A stretch of DNA of 64,000 nt, from assembly GCF_018491765.1 (NCBI RefSeq), contig NZ_JABWCU010000015.1:62001-126000 (forward strand). Reading direction: 5' to 3'. The position numbers and the translations under genes are program-made. Position 1 is the first letter of the stretch. Each line of letters opens with the position of its first letter. This document shows positions 8,304 to 16,840 of the stretch, piece after piece. Source of the stretch: Novosphingobium profundi (GTDB taxonomy: Bacteria > Pseudomonadota > Alphaproteobacteria > Sphingomonadales > Sphingomonadaceae). The notes beneath the pieces were generated by a model. The model had not been told where the DNA came from, ran no database searches, and was given only the letters and a program-made list of their open reading frames with translations.

Positions 8304-8326
8304 GTTGGGTCCGTTTTGCGCGTGGC

Positions 8327-10663
8327 TCAGAAGTTCTTGATGAAACGCACGCCGCCAGTGCGCTTGGCGGGCGCGGTGATGTATTCACCGTTCGAGCCCG
8401 AGGGGTTGAACGAGCCCCAGAAGCGGCTGAAATCGGGCGTCAGGTCGTTGAAGATGTTGTTGACGAAGGCCAGCGCGGTCCAGCTTCCACCCTTGAGGCC
8501 GATCTGCGCGTCGGCGGTGAACTTCTGGTCGAGCTTCACGCGGTTGTCGAAGCGCGAATAGCGCGAGCTGCGGTAGTTGCCGGTGCCTTCCACGAAGCCG
8601 TCGAGGCTGTCGGTGAGCGGCGCCTCGACGTGCGCGGTGAAGGTGGCCGAGTGCCGGGGTACCAGCGGCACGCGGTTGCCGCCGAATTGGCGGTCGGTGC
8701 CCGACGGCGCGGGGTAGACGTCGCGCGCCTCGAAGTCCTTGAACGTGGAATCGGTGTAGGCGTAGTTGCCATTGAGCGTCAGCCATTCGAACGGCCGCGC
8801 GCTGGCGCCGAATTCGAAGCCCTTCACTTCGGCCTTCCTGGCGTTGATGATGTAGTTGATGCTGACCGCGCTCGAAGTCGGGCACTCCGCCTCGGGCCCA
8901 TAGGCGCTGAGCGTGCCGTAGCACACCGTGGTGACCTGCAGGTTGCGCCAATCCGAATAGTAGACGTCGGCCTCGAAGCTGAGATCGCCGTTGAGGAGCG
9001 ACCCCTTGGTGCCCAGCTCGTACGTCCAGATCGTTTCCTGCCCGAAGGGGCGCAAGTCGTCGCGCACCTGCCCGGTGTTGAAACCGCCCGGCTTCGACCC
9101 CTTGGCAAGGCTCGCATAGACATTGAGGTCGGGCGAGAGCTTCCACGCCGCGCTCACGCGCGGCAGCCAGGCGTCGAACGTGGCCGTGCCGCGAAAGTCG
9201 ATCGCGTTGGTGCCCGTCAGGAACAGGAGATTGACCCCGGTCGTCGCCGCGGCCGAGATGACCTCGTGGTTGTAGCGCAGTTCGCCGGTCACGGTGACCG
9301 CATCGGTGAGATCGTACTCGAGCGAGCCGAAGCCCGAATAGGTGTTGGTGTCCAGCTTGTTGACGCGGCCTGGGATGTTCTCGCGCGTGCTGGTGATGAA
9401 GGTGTTGGCGCCCACGAAGCGCGAATAGTCGACCTCGGTGTAGTTCTCGTCGAAGACGTAGCCCCCCACCATCGCGCGCAAGGGCCCGGCGTCGTAGCTC
9501 AGACGCAAGTCCGAGCTGATCTGCTGGAGGTCGTTGTCGAAGTCGAAGATGCCAACGCAGACCATCGAGAGGCAATTGACGAGGCCATTGCCCAGCGAGA
9601 CGCCCGAGGGCACGCTCTGCGGCTCCTTGTCGAAGTCGAACTCGAGCCGGCCCTTGGTCCGGTTGTAGCCCGAAAGCGAGTTGAGCACGAAACCGTTGCC
9701 CAGATCGTATTCGAGGTCGAGCACGCCGCGGTAGGTATCGGAATCGTTGCCGGCGTAGCGGTGGTCGGACGAGATCGCGACCTGGCTCTTGTCGAAGTCG
9801 GCCTCGGTGATGGTGTTGACGCCGTAGAGCGAGGTGTCCTTGCGCGGCATGACATAGCCCGCACCGGGCCCGGCGTTGTTGTTGAGGTAGCTCGCACGGA
9901 TCTTGCCGGTGAAGGCGCCGCTCTTGATCAGCACCGTGCCGCCCACGCCGTACGTACGACTGGCGTCGAGCCCGAGGCCATTGCCGGGATTGGTGTAGAA
10001 CCCGCCGAAGTCGCGGTAGGTCGCCGAGATTTTGGCCGCGACGGTGTCACCGATCAGCGGCCCGGTGATGTGCGCGGTCGCTTCCTGCTGGCCATAGGCG
10101 CCCATCGCCAGGTTGACCGAGCCGCCAAGCTTGAACTCGGGGTCCTTGCTCACGAAACTGATCGCACCGGCGAACGCGCTGCGGCCGAAATAGACCGTCT
10201 GCGGGCCCTTCACCACCTCGATGCGGGCAATGTCCATGAGCGCGGTGGCGTTCTGGTTGCCGCCCCCGCCAACCACGGTGTTGAGCGAGACGCCGGTGCT
10301 GTCGATGCCATCGACGATCATCGCGACGTTCGAGCGGCCCTCGATCAGCGCCACACCGCGCAGGCTCGGGCGCACGTCGGCGGGCGAGGCGCCGGTGTCG
10401 AACTGGAGGCCCGGGGTCATCGCCGCCACGCTCGCCATGTCGCGCACGCCCTTGCGCTCGATGGTCTCCTGCGAAACGACGTTGATCGCGACCGGAATGT
10501 CCTGCAGCGTTTCCTCGCGGCGCCGCGCGGTCACGACGATGGCGTTGGGTGCCTGCGCGCTCTGGTCGGTACCCCCGGTTTCCTGCGCAAGCACCGGACT
10601 GGCCAGAAACGCGGCGCTCACAAGCGCCATCTGCGAACACGTTATACGTAGTTTGCCGGTCAT
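8327..10663 (-). CDS. TonB-dependent outer-membrane receptor
   Basis: A 778-residue outer-membrane active transporter. A signal peptide ends at about residue 26 (SPVLAQ). The TonB box region and plug follow (NAIVVTARRREETLQDIPVAINVV, shown here in part as the typical VVTARRREE start). A long beta-barrel region follows, ending in Phe (FIKNF), as outer-membrane barrel proteins do. No N-terminal signalling (STN) domain is present. ATG 10661-10663 is preceded by a G-rich Shine-Dalgarno stretch. Sphingomonads use many such receptors for aromatic and plant-derived compounds. Operator B sits in its promoter region, tying it to the IclR regulon, so the cargo is probably the substrate of the upstream hydroxylase pathway. 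Confidence 0.93.
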   Translation of the reverse strand: MTGKLRITCSQMALVSAAFLASPVLAQETGGTDQSAQAPNAIVVTARRREETLQDIPVAINVVSQETIERKGVRDMASVAAMTPGLQFDTGASPADVRPSLRGVALIEGRSNVAMIVDGIDSTGVSLNTVVGGGGNQNATALMDIARIEVVKGPQTVYFGRSAFAGAISFVSKDPEFKLGGSVNLAMGAYGQQEATAHITGPLIGDTVAAKISATYRDFGGFYTNPGNGLGLDASRTYGVGGTVLIKSGAFTGKIRASYLNNNAGPGAGYVMPRKDTSLYGVNTITEADFDKSQVAISSDHRYAGNDSDTYRGVLDLEYDLGNGFVLNSLSGYNRTKGRLEFDFDKEPQSVPSGVSLGNGLVNCLSMVCVGIFDFDNDLQQISSDLRLSYDAGPLRAMVGGYVFDENYTEVDYSRFVGANTFITSTRENIPGRVNKLDTNTYSGFGSLEYDLTDAVTVTGELRYNHEVISAAATTGVNLLFLTGTNAIDFRGTATFDAWLPRVSAAWKLSPDLNVYASLAKGSKPGGFNTGQVRDDLRPFGQETIWTYELGTKGSLLNGDLSFEADVYYSDWRNLQVTTVCYGTLSAYGPEAECPTSSAVSINYIINARKAEVKGFEFGASARPFEWLTLNGNYAYTDSTFKDFEARDVYPAPSGTDRQFGGNRVPLVPRHSATFTAHVEAPLTDSLDGFVEGTGNYRSSRYSRFDNRVKLDQKFTADAQIGLKGGSWTALAFVNNIFNDLTPDFSRFWGSFNPSGSNGEYITAPAKRTGGVRFIKNF

Positions 10664-10742
10664 GATCTGACCCCCCTGTTGGTTTGTTATGTGCAGAACC
10701 TATGTCGCGGTGCGGCATTTCGACAATTTTCGGTTGGCAAAA

Positions 10743-10759
10743 CCTCCGCATCGCGGAGG
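10743..10759. promoter_or_regulatory. Candidate IclR operator B (CCTCCGCATCGCGGAGG)
   Basis: A 17-base palindrome with 7-bp arms containing the shared core TCCGCATCGCGGA. It lies 80 to 96 bases upstream of the TonB-receptor start, in an AT-rich promoter region shared with the divergent aldehyde dehydrogenase. Confidence 0.7.
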
Positions 10760-10853
10760 ATGGATATTTTTATGGATAATTTTCATATAGTTGCTTAAAT
10801 TTCTCGAAATCAGGCGCACAAAGGCGCTCCGATGCCCCGGCGCCCCGCCCAAT

Positions 10854-10870
10854 CATCCGCATCGCGGATG
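10854..10870. promoter_or_regulatory. Candidate IclR operator C (CATCCGCATCGCGGATG)
   Basis: A perfect 17-base palindrome with the shared core, about 95 bases upstream of the aldehyde dehydrogenase start. Its centre lies 111 bases from that of operator B, so each divergent gene has its own site. Confidence 0.7.
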
Positions 10871-10963
10871 CGACGAAGGCGCTGGCTTGCATCGCAGCTC
10901 GCGGGCACGTTGCCTGCGCAAGTCACCGGCGCCCGACATCCCTCCCCCCGCAACGGAGCCCCC

Positions 10964-12442
10964 ATGAGCCTTCCCCTCGCCACAAGCCTGATCGACGGCA
11001 AGCCTGACCGCAGCCTGAGCGGACACACGCTGGAGGTCATCGACCCGGCGCGCGAAGAGGCCCTGTGCGCGCTCGAGGAAGCCGACGAAGCCGCGGTCGA
11101 CCGGGCCGCCCGCTCGGCGCGGCGCGCCTTTGCCGCGTGGAGCGCAATGGGCACCGACCAGCGCAACGACATCCTCTTTGCGATCCACGATCGCCTGATC
11201 GCCGAGGCCGAACCGCTCGCCGCGCTCGAGGCGCGCACCACCGGCCTGCCGGTGCGCAACCTGGCCGGGCTGGTGCGCCGCGCGGCCATCAATTTCCGCA
11301 GCTTTGCCGAAGTGGCGAGCACGCTTTCGGGCGAGACCTACGTCCAGAATCCCGATTACCTGACCTACGTGACGCGCGAAGCCAAGGGCGTGGCCGGGCT
11401 GATCTCACCCTGGAACGCGCCGCTCGCGCTCTCCTCGATGCGGATCGCGACCTGCATCGCCTTTGGCAACACCTGCGTGCTCAAACCTTCGGAATACACC
11501 CCCCAGTCGGTGCTGCGCATGGTCGAGCTGATGCACGAGGCGGGCCTGCCCGAAGGCGTGGTCAATGTCGTCAACGGACGCGGGCAAGTGACCGGCGCGG
11601 CGCTCGTCGACCATCCCGAAGTGGACATGGTCGGCTTTACCGGGGGCACCTCCACCGGGCGCGCGATCATGGCGGCCGCGGGCCGGCGCCTGAAGCCTTC
11701 GATCATGGAACTGGGCGGCAAGTCGGCCGCGATCGTCTGCGCCGACGCCGATCTCGAGCGCGCGCTCGACGGGACGCTGGCGGGTATCTACGCCAGCAAC
11801 GGCCAGCAGTGCCTGGGCGGTTCGCGCATCCTCGTCCAGCGCACGATCGCCGATCGCTTCATCGCCGACTTCGTGGCGCGCACCAGGGCCATCCGCATCG
11901 GCGACCCGCTCGATCCCGCCACCGAGATGGGCCCGCTCGCCTATGCCGGACACCGCGACCGGGTGCTTTCCTATCTGGACATCGCCCGCGCCCAAGGCGC
12001 CGAAGTGCTGTGCGGGGGCGAGCGACCGGCCGGGTTCGACAAGGGCTACTACGTCGAGCCGATCGCGGTGCTCGCCAAGGACAACGCATCGCGCGTGTGC
12101 CAGGAGGAAATCTTCGGGCCTTTCGCCAGCTTCCTCGTCTTCGACACCATCGACGAGGCGATCGCGATCGCCAACGCGTCCGATTTCGGCCTCGTCGCCT
12201 ATGCCTGGACCTCGAACCTGGCGACGGCCATGCGCTGCAGCCGCGAGATCCGCGCCGGAACGATCTGGATCAACACGCCCATGATGCGCGAGCTGCGCGC
12301 GCCCTTCGGTGGCTACAAGGACAGCGGCACGGGACGCGACGGCGCGACCAGCAGCGCCGATTTCTTCACCGAGCTCAAGACCACCAGCATCCCGCTGCGC
12401 GATGTGGCCCTCCCCCAATTCGGCGCCGCGCCTCCCATCTGA
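10964..12442 (+). CDS. NAD(P)-dependent aldehyde dehydrogenase
   Basis: A 492-residue aldehyde dehydrogenase. It has the cofactor/oxyanion segment SPWNAPLALSS, the FTGGTSTGR motif, the catalytic glutamate in MELGGKSA and the nucleophilic cysteine in NGQQCLGGSR. Those motifs and the overall sequence are reminiscent of hydroxymuconic-semialdehyde dehydrogenases such as HpaE, and of benzaldehyde-type enzymes. The substrate is therefore likely an aldehyde formed after ring hydroxylation or cleavage. ATG 10964 follows a CGGAG ribosome site. It stands alone on the plus strand with operator C upstream and shares a divergent control region with the TonB receptor. The assignment to the family is secure; the substrate is inferred. 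Confidence 0.92.
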   Translation: MSLPLATSLIDGKPDRSLSGHTLEVIDPAREEALCALEEADEAAVDRAARSARRAFAAWSAMGTDQRNDILFAIHDRLIAEAEPLAALEARTTGLPVRNLAGLVRRAAINFRSFAEVASTLSGETYVQNPDYLTYVTREAKGVAGLISPWNAPLALSSMRIATCIAFGNTCVLKPSEYTPQSVLRMVELMHEAGLPEGVVNVVNGRGQVTGAALVDHPEVDMVGFTGGTSTGRAIMAAAGRRLKPSIMELGGKSAAIVCADADLERALDGTLAGIYASNGQQCLGGSRILVQRTIADRFIADFVARTRAIRIGDPLDPATEMGPLAYAGHRDRVLSYLDIARAQGAEVLCGGERPAGFDKGYYVEPIAVLAKDNASRVCQEEIFGPFASFLVFDTIDEAIAIANASDFGLVAYAWTSNLATAMRCSREIRAGTIWINTPMMRELRAPFGGYKDSGTGRDGATSSADFFTELKTTSIPLRDVALPQFGAAPPI

Positions 12443-12478
12443 CGCGCCAGGCGCCTTTCCCACTTTCGCGAACCCTCT

Positions 12479-12510
12479 GCGGGCGCGGGCCGAGACCGGC
12501 TCGCGCCCGC
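12479..12510 (+). terminator. Stem-loop after the aldehyde dehydrogenase, possible terminator
   Basis: A GC-rich inverted repeat (GCGGGCGCG with its complement at 12502-12510) begins 37 bases after the stop codon. No U-tract follows, so it may only stabilise the 3' end or act with Rho. It separates the IclR-type and LacI-type regions. Confidence 0.4.
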
Positions 12511-12557
12511 TGCGCGTGTCTGCTCGTGGATCGGGGGATACCTGCCCCATCACCAAA

Positions 12558-12571
12558 TGGGACCGATCACA
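12558..12571. promoter_or_regulatory. Candidate LacI-family operator 1 (TGGGACCGATCACA)
   Basis: A LacI-type imperfect palindrome around a central CG, of the form TGnGAnCGnTCnCA. It lies 164 bases upstream of the second TonB receptor. Three related sites occur at 12677-12690, 22292-22305 and 22417-22430. The local LacI-family regulator at 19707-20813 is the obvious candidate to bind them. Confidence 0.6.
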
Positions 12572-12676
12572 AATGTGCTCCAGCAAGCTTTCGGCAAATC
12601 CGATTTACTCCAACAAATTGGCTGAAAATTAGCGGTTTGTTGATTTTCCGTTGCGCCGCGATCCATGTTTCTTTAA

Positions 12677-12690
12677 TGGGACCGATATCA
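12677..12690. promoter_or_regulatory. Candidate LacI-family operator 2 (TGGGACCGATATCA)
   Basis: The second copy upstream of the TonB receptor shares the first ten bases exactly with operator 1. The centres are 119 bases apart, about eleven helical turns, a spacing compatible with repression by looping. It ends 44 bases before the start codon. Confidence 0.6.
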
Positions 12691-12734
12691 CGAAGATGGT
12701 CAGCACGAGCCGACCGCGCGGAGAGGAGGATTGG

Positions 12735-15608
12735 ATGAGCAGTTTTTGCAGGGCACAGCGGGTGCGCCGTTCGCTGGCCGGGGGTTGCGCCTCGATCGCG
12801 ATGCTGGCCGCGGTCGGAGTCCACGCCCAGGACACGCAAGCCACGGCCGAAAGCGCAACTCAGGAACAGTCCGCGCCGGCGAGCGCCGCCAGCGAGCCGG
12901 CCCCTGCGGAAATCATCGTCACCGGCTCGCGGATCGCGCAGACCGGCATGTCCGCGCCCACCCCGGTCACCGTCGTGGGTGAGGACCGCCTCCTTGCCCG
13001 CGCCGAGACCAACGTCGGCGACGCGCTCAATGAGCTTCCGTCCTTCCGCGCGCTGACCACGCCCAACACGCAGCAGGCGGTCGGCGGCAACATCGGCGCG
13101 CGGGTCCTCGACTTGCGCGGCCTCGGTGCCACCCGCACGCTGGTGCTGGTCGACGGCAAGCGCTTCGTGCCCTCCACCACGCAAGGCACGATCGACGTCA
13201 ACCTGATCCCCAGCCTGCTCGTCAAGCGCGTCGAGATCGTCACCGGCGGCGCTTCGGCCGCCTACGGTTCGGACGCCGTCGCGGGCGTCGTCAACTTCAT
13301 CCTCGACAAGGATCTCGAGGGCTTCAAGGGCTCCATCCAGACCGGTATCTCGGACGAGGGCGACGGTGCCGAGCATTCGATCCAGGCCGCCTGGGGCACC
13401 CAGTTCGCGGACGGCCGGGGCCACTTCCAGATCGCGGGCGAGTACAACAAGTCCGAGGGCCTGGGCGATTGCTACACGCGCGACTGGTGCCCCAAGGAAC
13501 AGCTGATCGGCAACTCGCCCGCCGGCTACGATGGTCTCCCCGCAAGCATTCGCGGCGGACCGGCGGGAACCGGCACGCTGTCCTCGGGCGGCCTCATCGT
13601 CGCCAGTTCGGGTCCCTTGCGCGGCCTCGCCTTCAATCCCGACGGCAGCACCTACAACTACGACTACGGCACGATCTACGGCACCAACCCCTCGCCGCTG
13701 TTCACCGCGGGCGGCTCGGAATCGGGGCGTAACGGCTTCCTCGACGGTATCCTGCTGTCTCCGCCAGTGGAGCGCATCGTCGCCTATGCCCATGGCGACT
13801 ACGAGCTGACCGACCATATCAAGGCCGGGCTCGACCTTTCCTACGGCCGGGTCAAGGGCATGGTGATCGGCTCGGACGCCCGCTCGACGCTCACCATCCA
13901 GCGCGACAACGCCTATCTGCCCGGTTCGGTCGCCGCGATCATGGACGCCAACGCCATCTCCAGCTTCACGCTGGGGCGCGCCTTCACGGACCTTGGCGGT
14001 GCAATCGACCATTCGAAGAACGAGACCTACCGCGCGGTCTTCTCGCTCGAGGGCGACCTTTCCGAGAGTTGGAAGTGGGATGCGTCCTACGAGTTCGGCC
14101 GCAACAAGTTCCGCCAGGACTATTCGGGCAACGTCGTCGCCTCGCGCGTTGCCAAGGCGGCCGATGCGGTGGAATCGAACGGCTCGATCGTGTGCCGCGT
14201 CAATGCCGACGCCGATCCCTCGAACGACGATCCAGCGTGCGTGCCGATCAACGTGTTCGGTTCGGGCAACATCTCCGATGCGGGCGCCGCCTATATCGCC
14301 CCTTCGGGCTACCAGGCGACCACGCTCACCGAACACGCCGTCGCGGCCAACCTCAACGGCGCGCTCTTCGCGCTGCCGGGCGGAGACTTCGCGATCGCGG
14401 CAGGCGCCGAATTCCGCAGCGACCACGCCTCGGGATCGGCCGACGATCTCTCCACCTCGAACGCCTTCTGGTCGTTCAACGGCCAGGCGCTGACCGGCAC
14501 GATCGAAGTCGTCGAGGGCTACCTCGAGGCCAATGCCCCGATCCTGTCGGGCGTGCCCTTCGCCGAAACGCTGGAGCTGAACGGCGCGGTGCGCCAGACC
14601 CATTACAACCGCTCCAGCCCCGACACCGCTTCGAGCAGCGTCGATGCAACGACCTGGAAGGCGGGCCTGGTCTACGCCCCGACCGACTTCCTGCGCTTTC
14701 GCGTGACGCGCTCGCGCGATATCCGCGCGCCCAACCTGACCGAACTGTTCGGCCCCGTCTCGCTGGGCCGCACCACTGTCGTCGATCCGGCCAACGACGG
14801 CGCGCAGATCCAGGTCAACGCTTATTCGGGCGCCAATGGCGCGCTCGATCCCGAGAAGGCCGACACCTGGACGCTGGGCGCGGTGCTGACGCCGGGCGGC
14901 GCGCTGCACCGCCTGCGCTTCTCGGTCGACTATTACGACATCAACCTCAAGGGCGCGATCTCGACACTGGGTGCGCAAGTGCTCGTCGACCGCTGCTACG
15001 CGGGCGACACGGCGCTGTGCAACTACGTCTCGCGCGACAGTTCAGGGACGATCACCAGCGTTTCGGACGTGCTCCAGAACGTCAGCCAGATCCGCAACCG
15101 CGGCCTCGACTTCGAGCTGAACTACGGTCTCGACATGGGCGGCGCGGGCGACCTCGACATGCGCGTGCTGGCGACCAAGTACCTCAAGTACTCGATCGCG
15201 GGCGTCGATCGCCTCGGCCAGACCGGCTATCGCCCCGGCACCACCACCGGCGTGCCCGACTACCTGGTCGACGGCTCGCTGACCTGGAACATCAACCGCG
15301 TCTCGTTCAACGCGCACGCGCGCTACATCCCCGAGGGCATCTTCGACACCACCATGGTGGGTCCGCAGGACGCCGGCTACGATCCTTCGCTGTCCAACAG
15401 CATCAACGACAACCGGGTCGACAGCTACTTCACCTTCGATCTCGGCTTCACCTTCCACGCGAGCGACCGTTTCGAATTCTACGGCCTCGTCAACAATGTC
15501 TTCGACACCGACCCGCCGGCCGCCGCGAGCGCGCAGGGTGGCACCAACCAGGTCTATTTCGACCCCTACGGCCGCTACTTCAAGATCGGCGCGCGGGTGA
15601 CGATGTAA
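12735..15608 (+). CDS. TonB-dependent receptor, likely for a sugar acid
   Basis: A 957-residue receptor with a signal peptide (cleavage near VGVHAQ), a low-complexity Ala/Ser/Glu spacer, a TonB-box-like start (EIIVTGSRI), a plug domain with the LRGLGATRTLVLVDGKR motif, and a large beta-barrel. This is the Caulobacter/sphingomonad style of receptor. ATG 12735 follows GAGAGGAGG and gives the signal peptide. Two LacI-type operators lie upstream, identical in core to those in the idnD/idnO control region. That suggests the receptor brings in the compound fed to the idonate/gluconate enzymes, or an oligomer containing it. The PEP-mutase-family gene follows on the same strand. Confidence 0.92.
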   Translation: MSSFCRAQRVRRSLAGGCASIAMLAAVGVHAQDTQATAESATQEQSAPASAASEPAPAEIIVTGSRIAQTGMSAPTPVTVVGEDRLLARAETNVGDALNELPSFRALTTPNTQQAVGGNIGARVLDLRGLGATRTLVLVDGKRFVPSTTQGTIDVNLIPSLLVKRVEIVTGGASAAYGSDAVAGVVNFILDKDLEGFKGSIQTGISDEGDGAEHSIQAAWGTQFADGRGHFQIAGEYNKSEGLGDCYTRDWCPKEQLIGNSPAGYDGLPASIRGGPAGTGTLSSGGLIVASSGPLRGLAFNPDGSTYNYDYGTIYGTNPSPLFTAGGSESGRNGFLDGILLSPPVERIVAYAHGDYELTDHIKAGLDLSYGRVKGMVIGSDARSTLTIQRDNAYLPGSVAAIMDANAISSFTLGRAFTDLGGAIDHSKNETYRAVFSLEGDLSESWKWDASYEFGRNKFRQDYSGNVVASRVAKAADAVESNGSIVCRVNADADPSNDDPACVPINVFGSGNISDAGAAYIAPSGYQATTLTEHAVAANLNGALFALPGGDFAIAAGAEFRSDHASGSADDLSTSNAFWSFNGQALTGTIEVVEGYLEANAPILSGVPFAETLELNGAVRQTHYNRSSPDTASSSVDATTWKAGLVYAPTDFLRFRVTRSRDIRAPNLTELFGPVSLGRTTVVDPANDGAQIQVNAYSGANGALDPEKADTWTLGAVLTPGGALHRLRFSVDYYDINLKGAISTLGAQVLVDRCYAGDTALCNYVSRDSSGTITSVSDVLQNVSQIRNRGLDFELNYGLDMGGAGDLDMRVLATKYLKYSIAGVDRLGQTGYRPGTTTGVPDYLVDGSLTWNINRVSFNAHARYIPEGIFDTTMVGPQDAGYDPSLSNSINDNRVDSYFTFDLGFTFHASDRFEFYGLVNNVFDTDPPAAASAQGGTNQVYFDPYGRYFKIGARVTM

Positions 15609-15619
15609 GTTCACGACAC

Positions 15620-15644
15620 CCCGCGCCGGGGCAACCGGCGCGGG
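15620..15644 (+). other. Intercistronic stem-loop
   Basis: A 10-bp perfect stem (CCCGCGCCGG with its complement) and a 5-base loop lie between the receptor and the PEP-mutase-family gene. No T-run follows. It may lower downstream expression or protect the receptor transcript from decay. Confidence 0.5.
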
Positions 15645-15696
15645 CCCGACCTTAAAAGCAAGAGGCCGCACGGGCGGCCGGAACAGAGGAATGCGC

Positions 15697-16641
15697 ATGG
15701 CAAAGAAGTCCCTCCAGGAACTGCTCGAGACGAGCGGGAAATGCATCGTCGCCCCGTGCGTCTATGACTGCGCCTCGGCGCGCGCGGTCGAGCTTGTCGG
15801 CTTCGAGGCGATGATGCTTTCGGGCGGCGAGGTCTCGATCGCGATGAACGGGGTGATCGACTACGGCTTCTCGAACCTGACCGACGTCGAATGGATCACG
15901 AGCCGCATCTCGCAGACCTCGGCCATCCCGCTCGCGGCCGACATCGAGGACGGCTTCGGCGGCCCGCTCGCGGTCTACCGTTCGGCGCGGCGCATGGCGA
16001 TGGCCGGCGCCAAGGCGCTCCAGCTCGAGGACGCCTCGGACATGGAGGAATCGACCGGACTGATCGCGCGCGAGAAGTACATGGAGAAGGTCAAGGCCGC
16101 GCTTGCCGCGCTCGAGGGCACCGACTGCTTCCTGATCGCGCGCACCAATGCCGATCCCGAGACCGAGATGGAGGAAGGCTGCATCCGCATGGCGATGGCG
16201 CACGAACTGGGCGCCAAGATGACCACGGTGGTCAAGATCGGCACTTACGCGCATGCCCAACACGTCGCCGAGAAGGTGCCGGGCTGGAAGATGTTCCCCG
16301 ACGTGCGCGACATCGACGGCAAACCCGCCGTCACCGCCGACCAGATCTATCCGCTCGGCTTCAACTTCATGACCATGCACTACACGCTCAAGGCGGCGAT
16401 GGACGGCATGCTCGAGCACGGCCTCAAGAACGCCGCGCAGCAGGGCTGCCACTACACCTGCCAGAAGGTCGACGCGACCGGCATCATGGGCATGAGCGCG
16501 ACCCCGCTGTTCGATCCGCAAAGCTACATGGAGCTGGAAAACCGCTTCACCGGCGGCGGCAAGGAATACACGATCGTGGGCAACGCGGTCGAGGACTTCC
16601 CCGAGGGCTTCACGCGCACCCCGATCGAGGACCGCCTCTGA
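15697..16641 (+). CDS. PEP mutase / isocitrate lyase superfamily protein
   Basis: A 314-residue TIM-barrel protein of the phosphoenolpyruvate-mutase/isocitrate-lyase superfamily. It shows the early CVYDCASARAVELVGFEAMMLSGG strand region (only its motif CVYDCASA is needed to place it), the metal-binding AADIEDGFGG, and LQLED. The lyase cysteine motif (KKCGH type) expected shortly after LQLED is absent; the sequence there reads ASDMEESTGL. The chemistry may be closer to oxaloacetate decarboxylase-like members than to methylisocitrate lyase. ATG 15697 is chosen over ATG 15691 because the GAGGA site is better spaced. It is co-directional with the TonB receptor and is followed by a strong terminator. 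Confidence 0.82.
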   Translation: MAKKSLQELLETSGKCIVAPCVYDCASARAVELVGFEAMMLSGGEVSIAMNGVIDYGFSNLTDVEWITSRISQTSAIPLAADIEDGFGGPLAVYRSARRMAMAGAKALQLEDASDMEESTGLIAREKYMEKVKAALAALEGTDCFLIARTNADPETEMEEGCIRMAMAHELGAKMTTVVKIGTYAHAQHVAEKVPGWKMFPDVRDIDGKPAVTADQIYPLGFNFMTMHYTLKAAMDGMLEHGLKNAAQQGCHYTCQKVDATGIMGMSATPLFDPQSYMELENRFTGGGKEYTIVGNAVEDFPEGFTRTPIEDRL

Positions 16642-16667
16642 CCGCTAACCCAGCCGATACCTCCCTG

Positions 16668-16717
16668 GACCCCCGGCCGCACACCGATCCCTCCGTGTGC
16701 GGCCGGGGTCTTTTTTT
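16668..16717 (+). terminator. Intrinsic terminator
   Basis: A long GC-rich stem (16668-16683 with 16696-16710, one bulge) and a 12-base loop are followed by seven T residues. It ends the receptor/PEP-mutase-family transcript. Confidence 0.92.
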
Positions 16718-16776
16718 GGTCTCTGGAGGGGGGCAAATGTGCCAGCGCGCTCGCACCTCCCCCACCAAAAGCAGCA

Positions 16777-16809
16777 AGGGGCGCCGGACCATTCCCATCC
16801 GGCGCCCCT
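16777..16809 (-). terminator. Probable terminator of the leftward idonate operon
   Basis: A perfect 12-bp stem (AGGGGCGCCGGA with its complement) with a 9-base loop lies 31 bases past the MFS stop. On the minus strand it is followed by a T-rich stretch (TTGCTGCTTTT). Confidence 0.65.
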
Positions 16810-16840
16810 CTTCTCGTGCACGCTCAAGATGTGTGGCGGC

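Noticed and set aside
12567..14978. Long minus-strand open frame opposite the second TonB receptor
   Set aside because: The receptor motifs, signal peptide and ribosome site on the plus strand are convincing; the opposite frame shows no family features.
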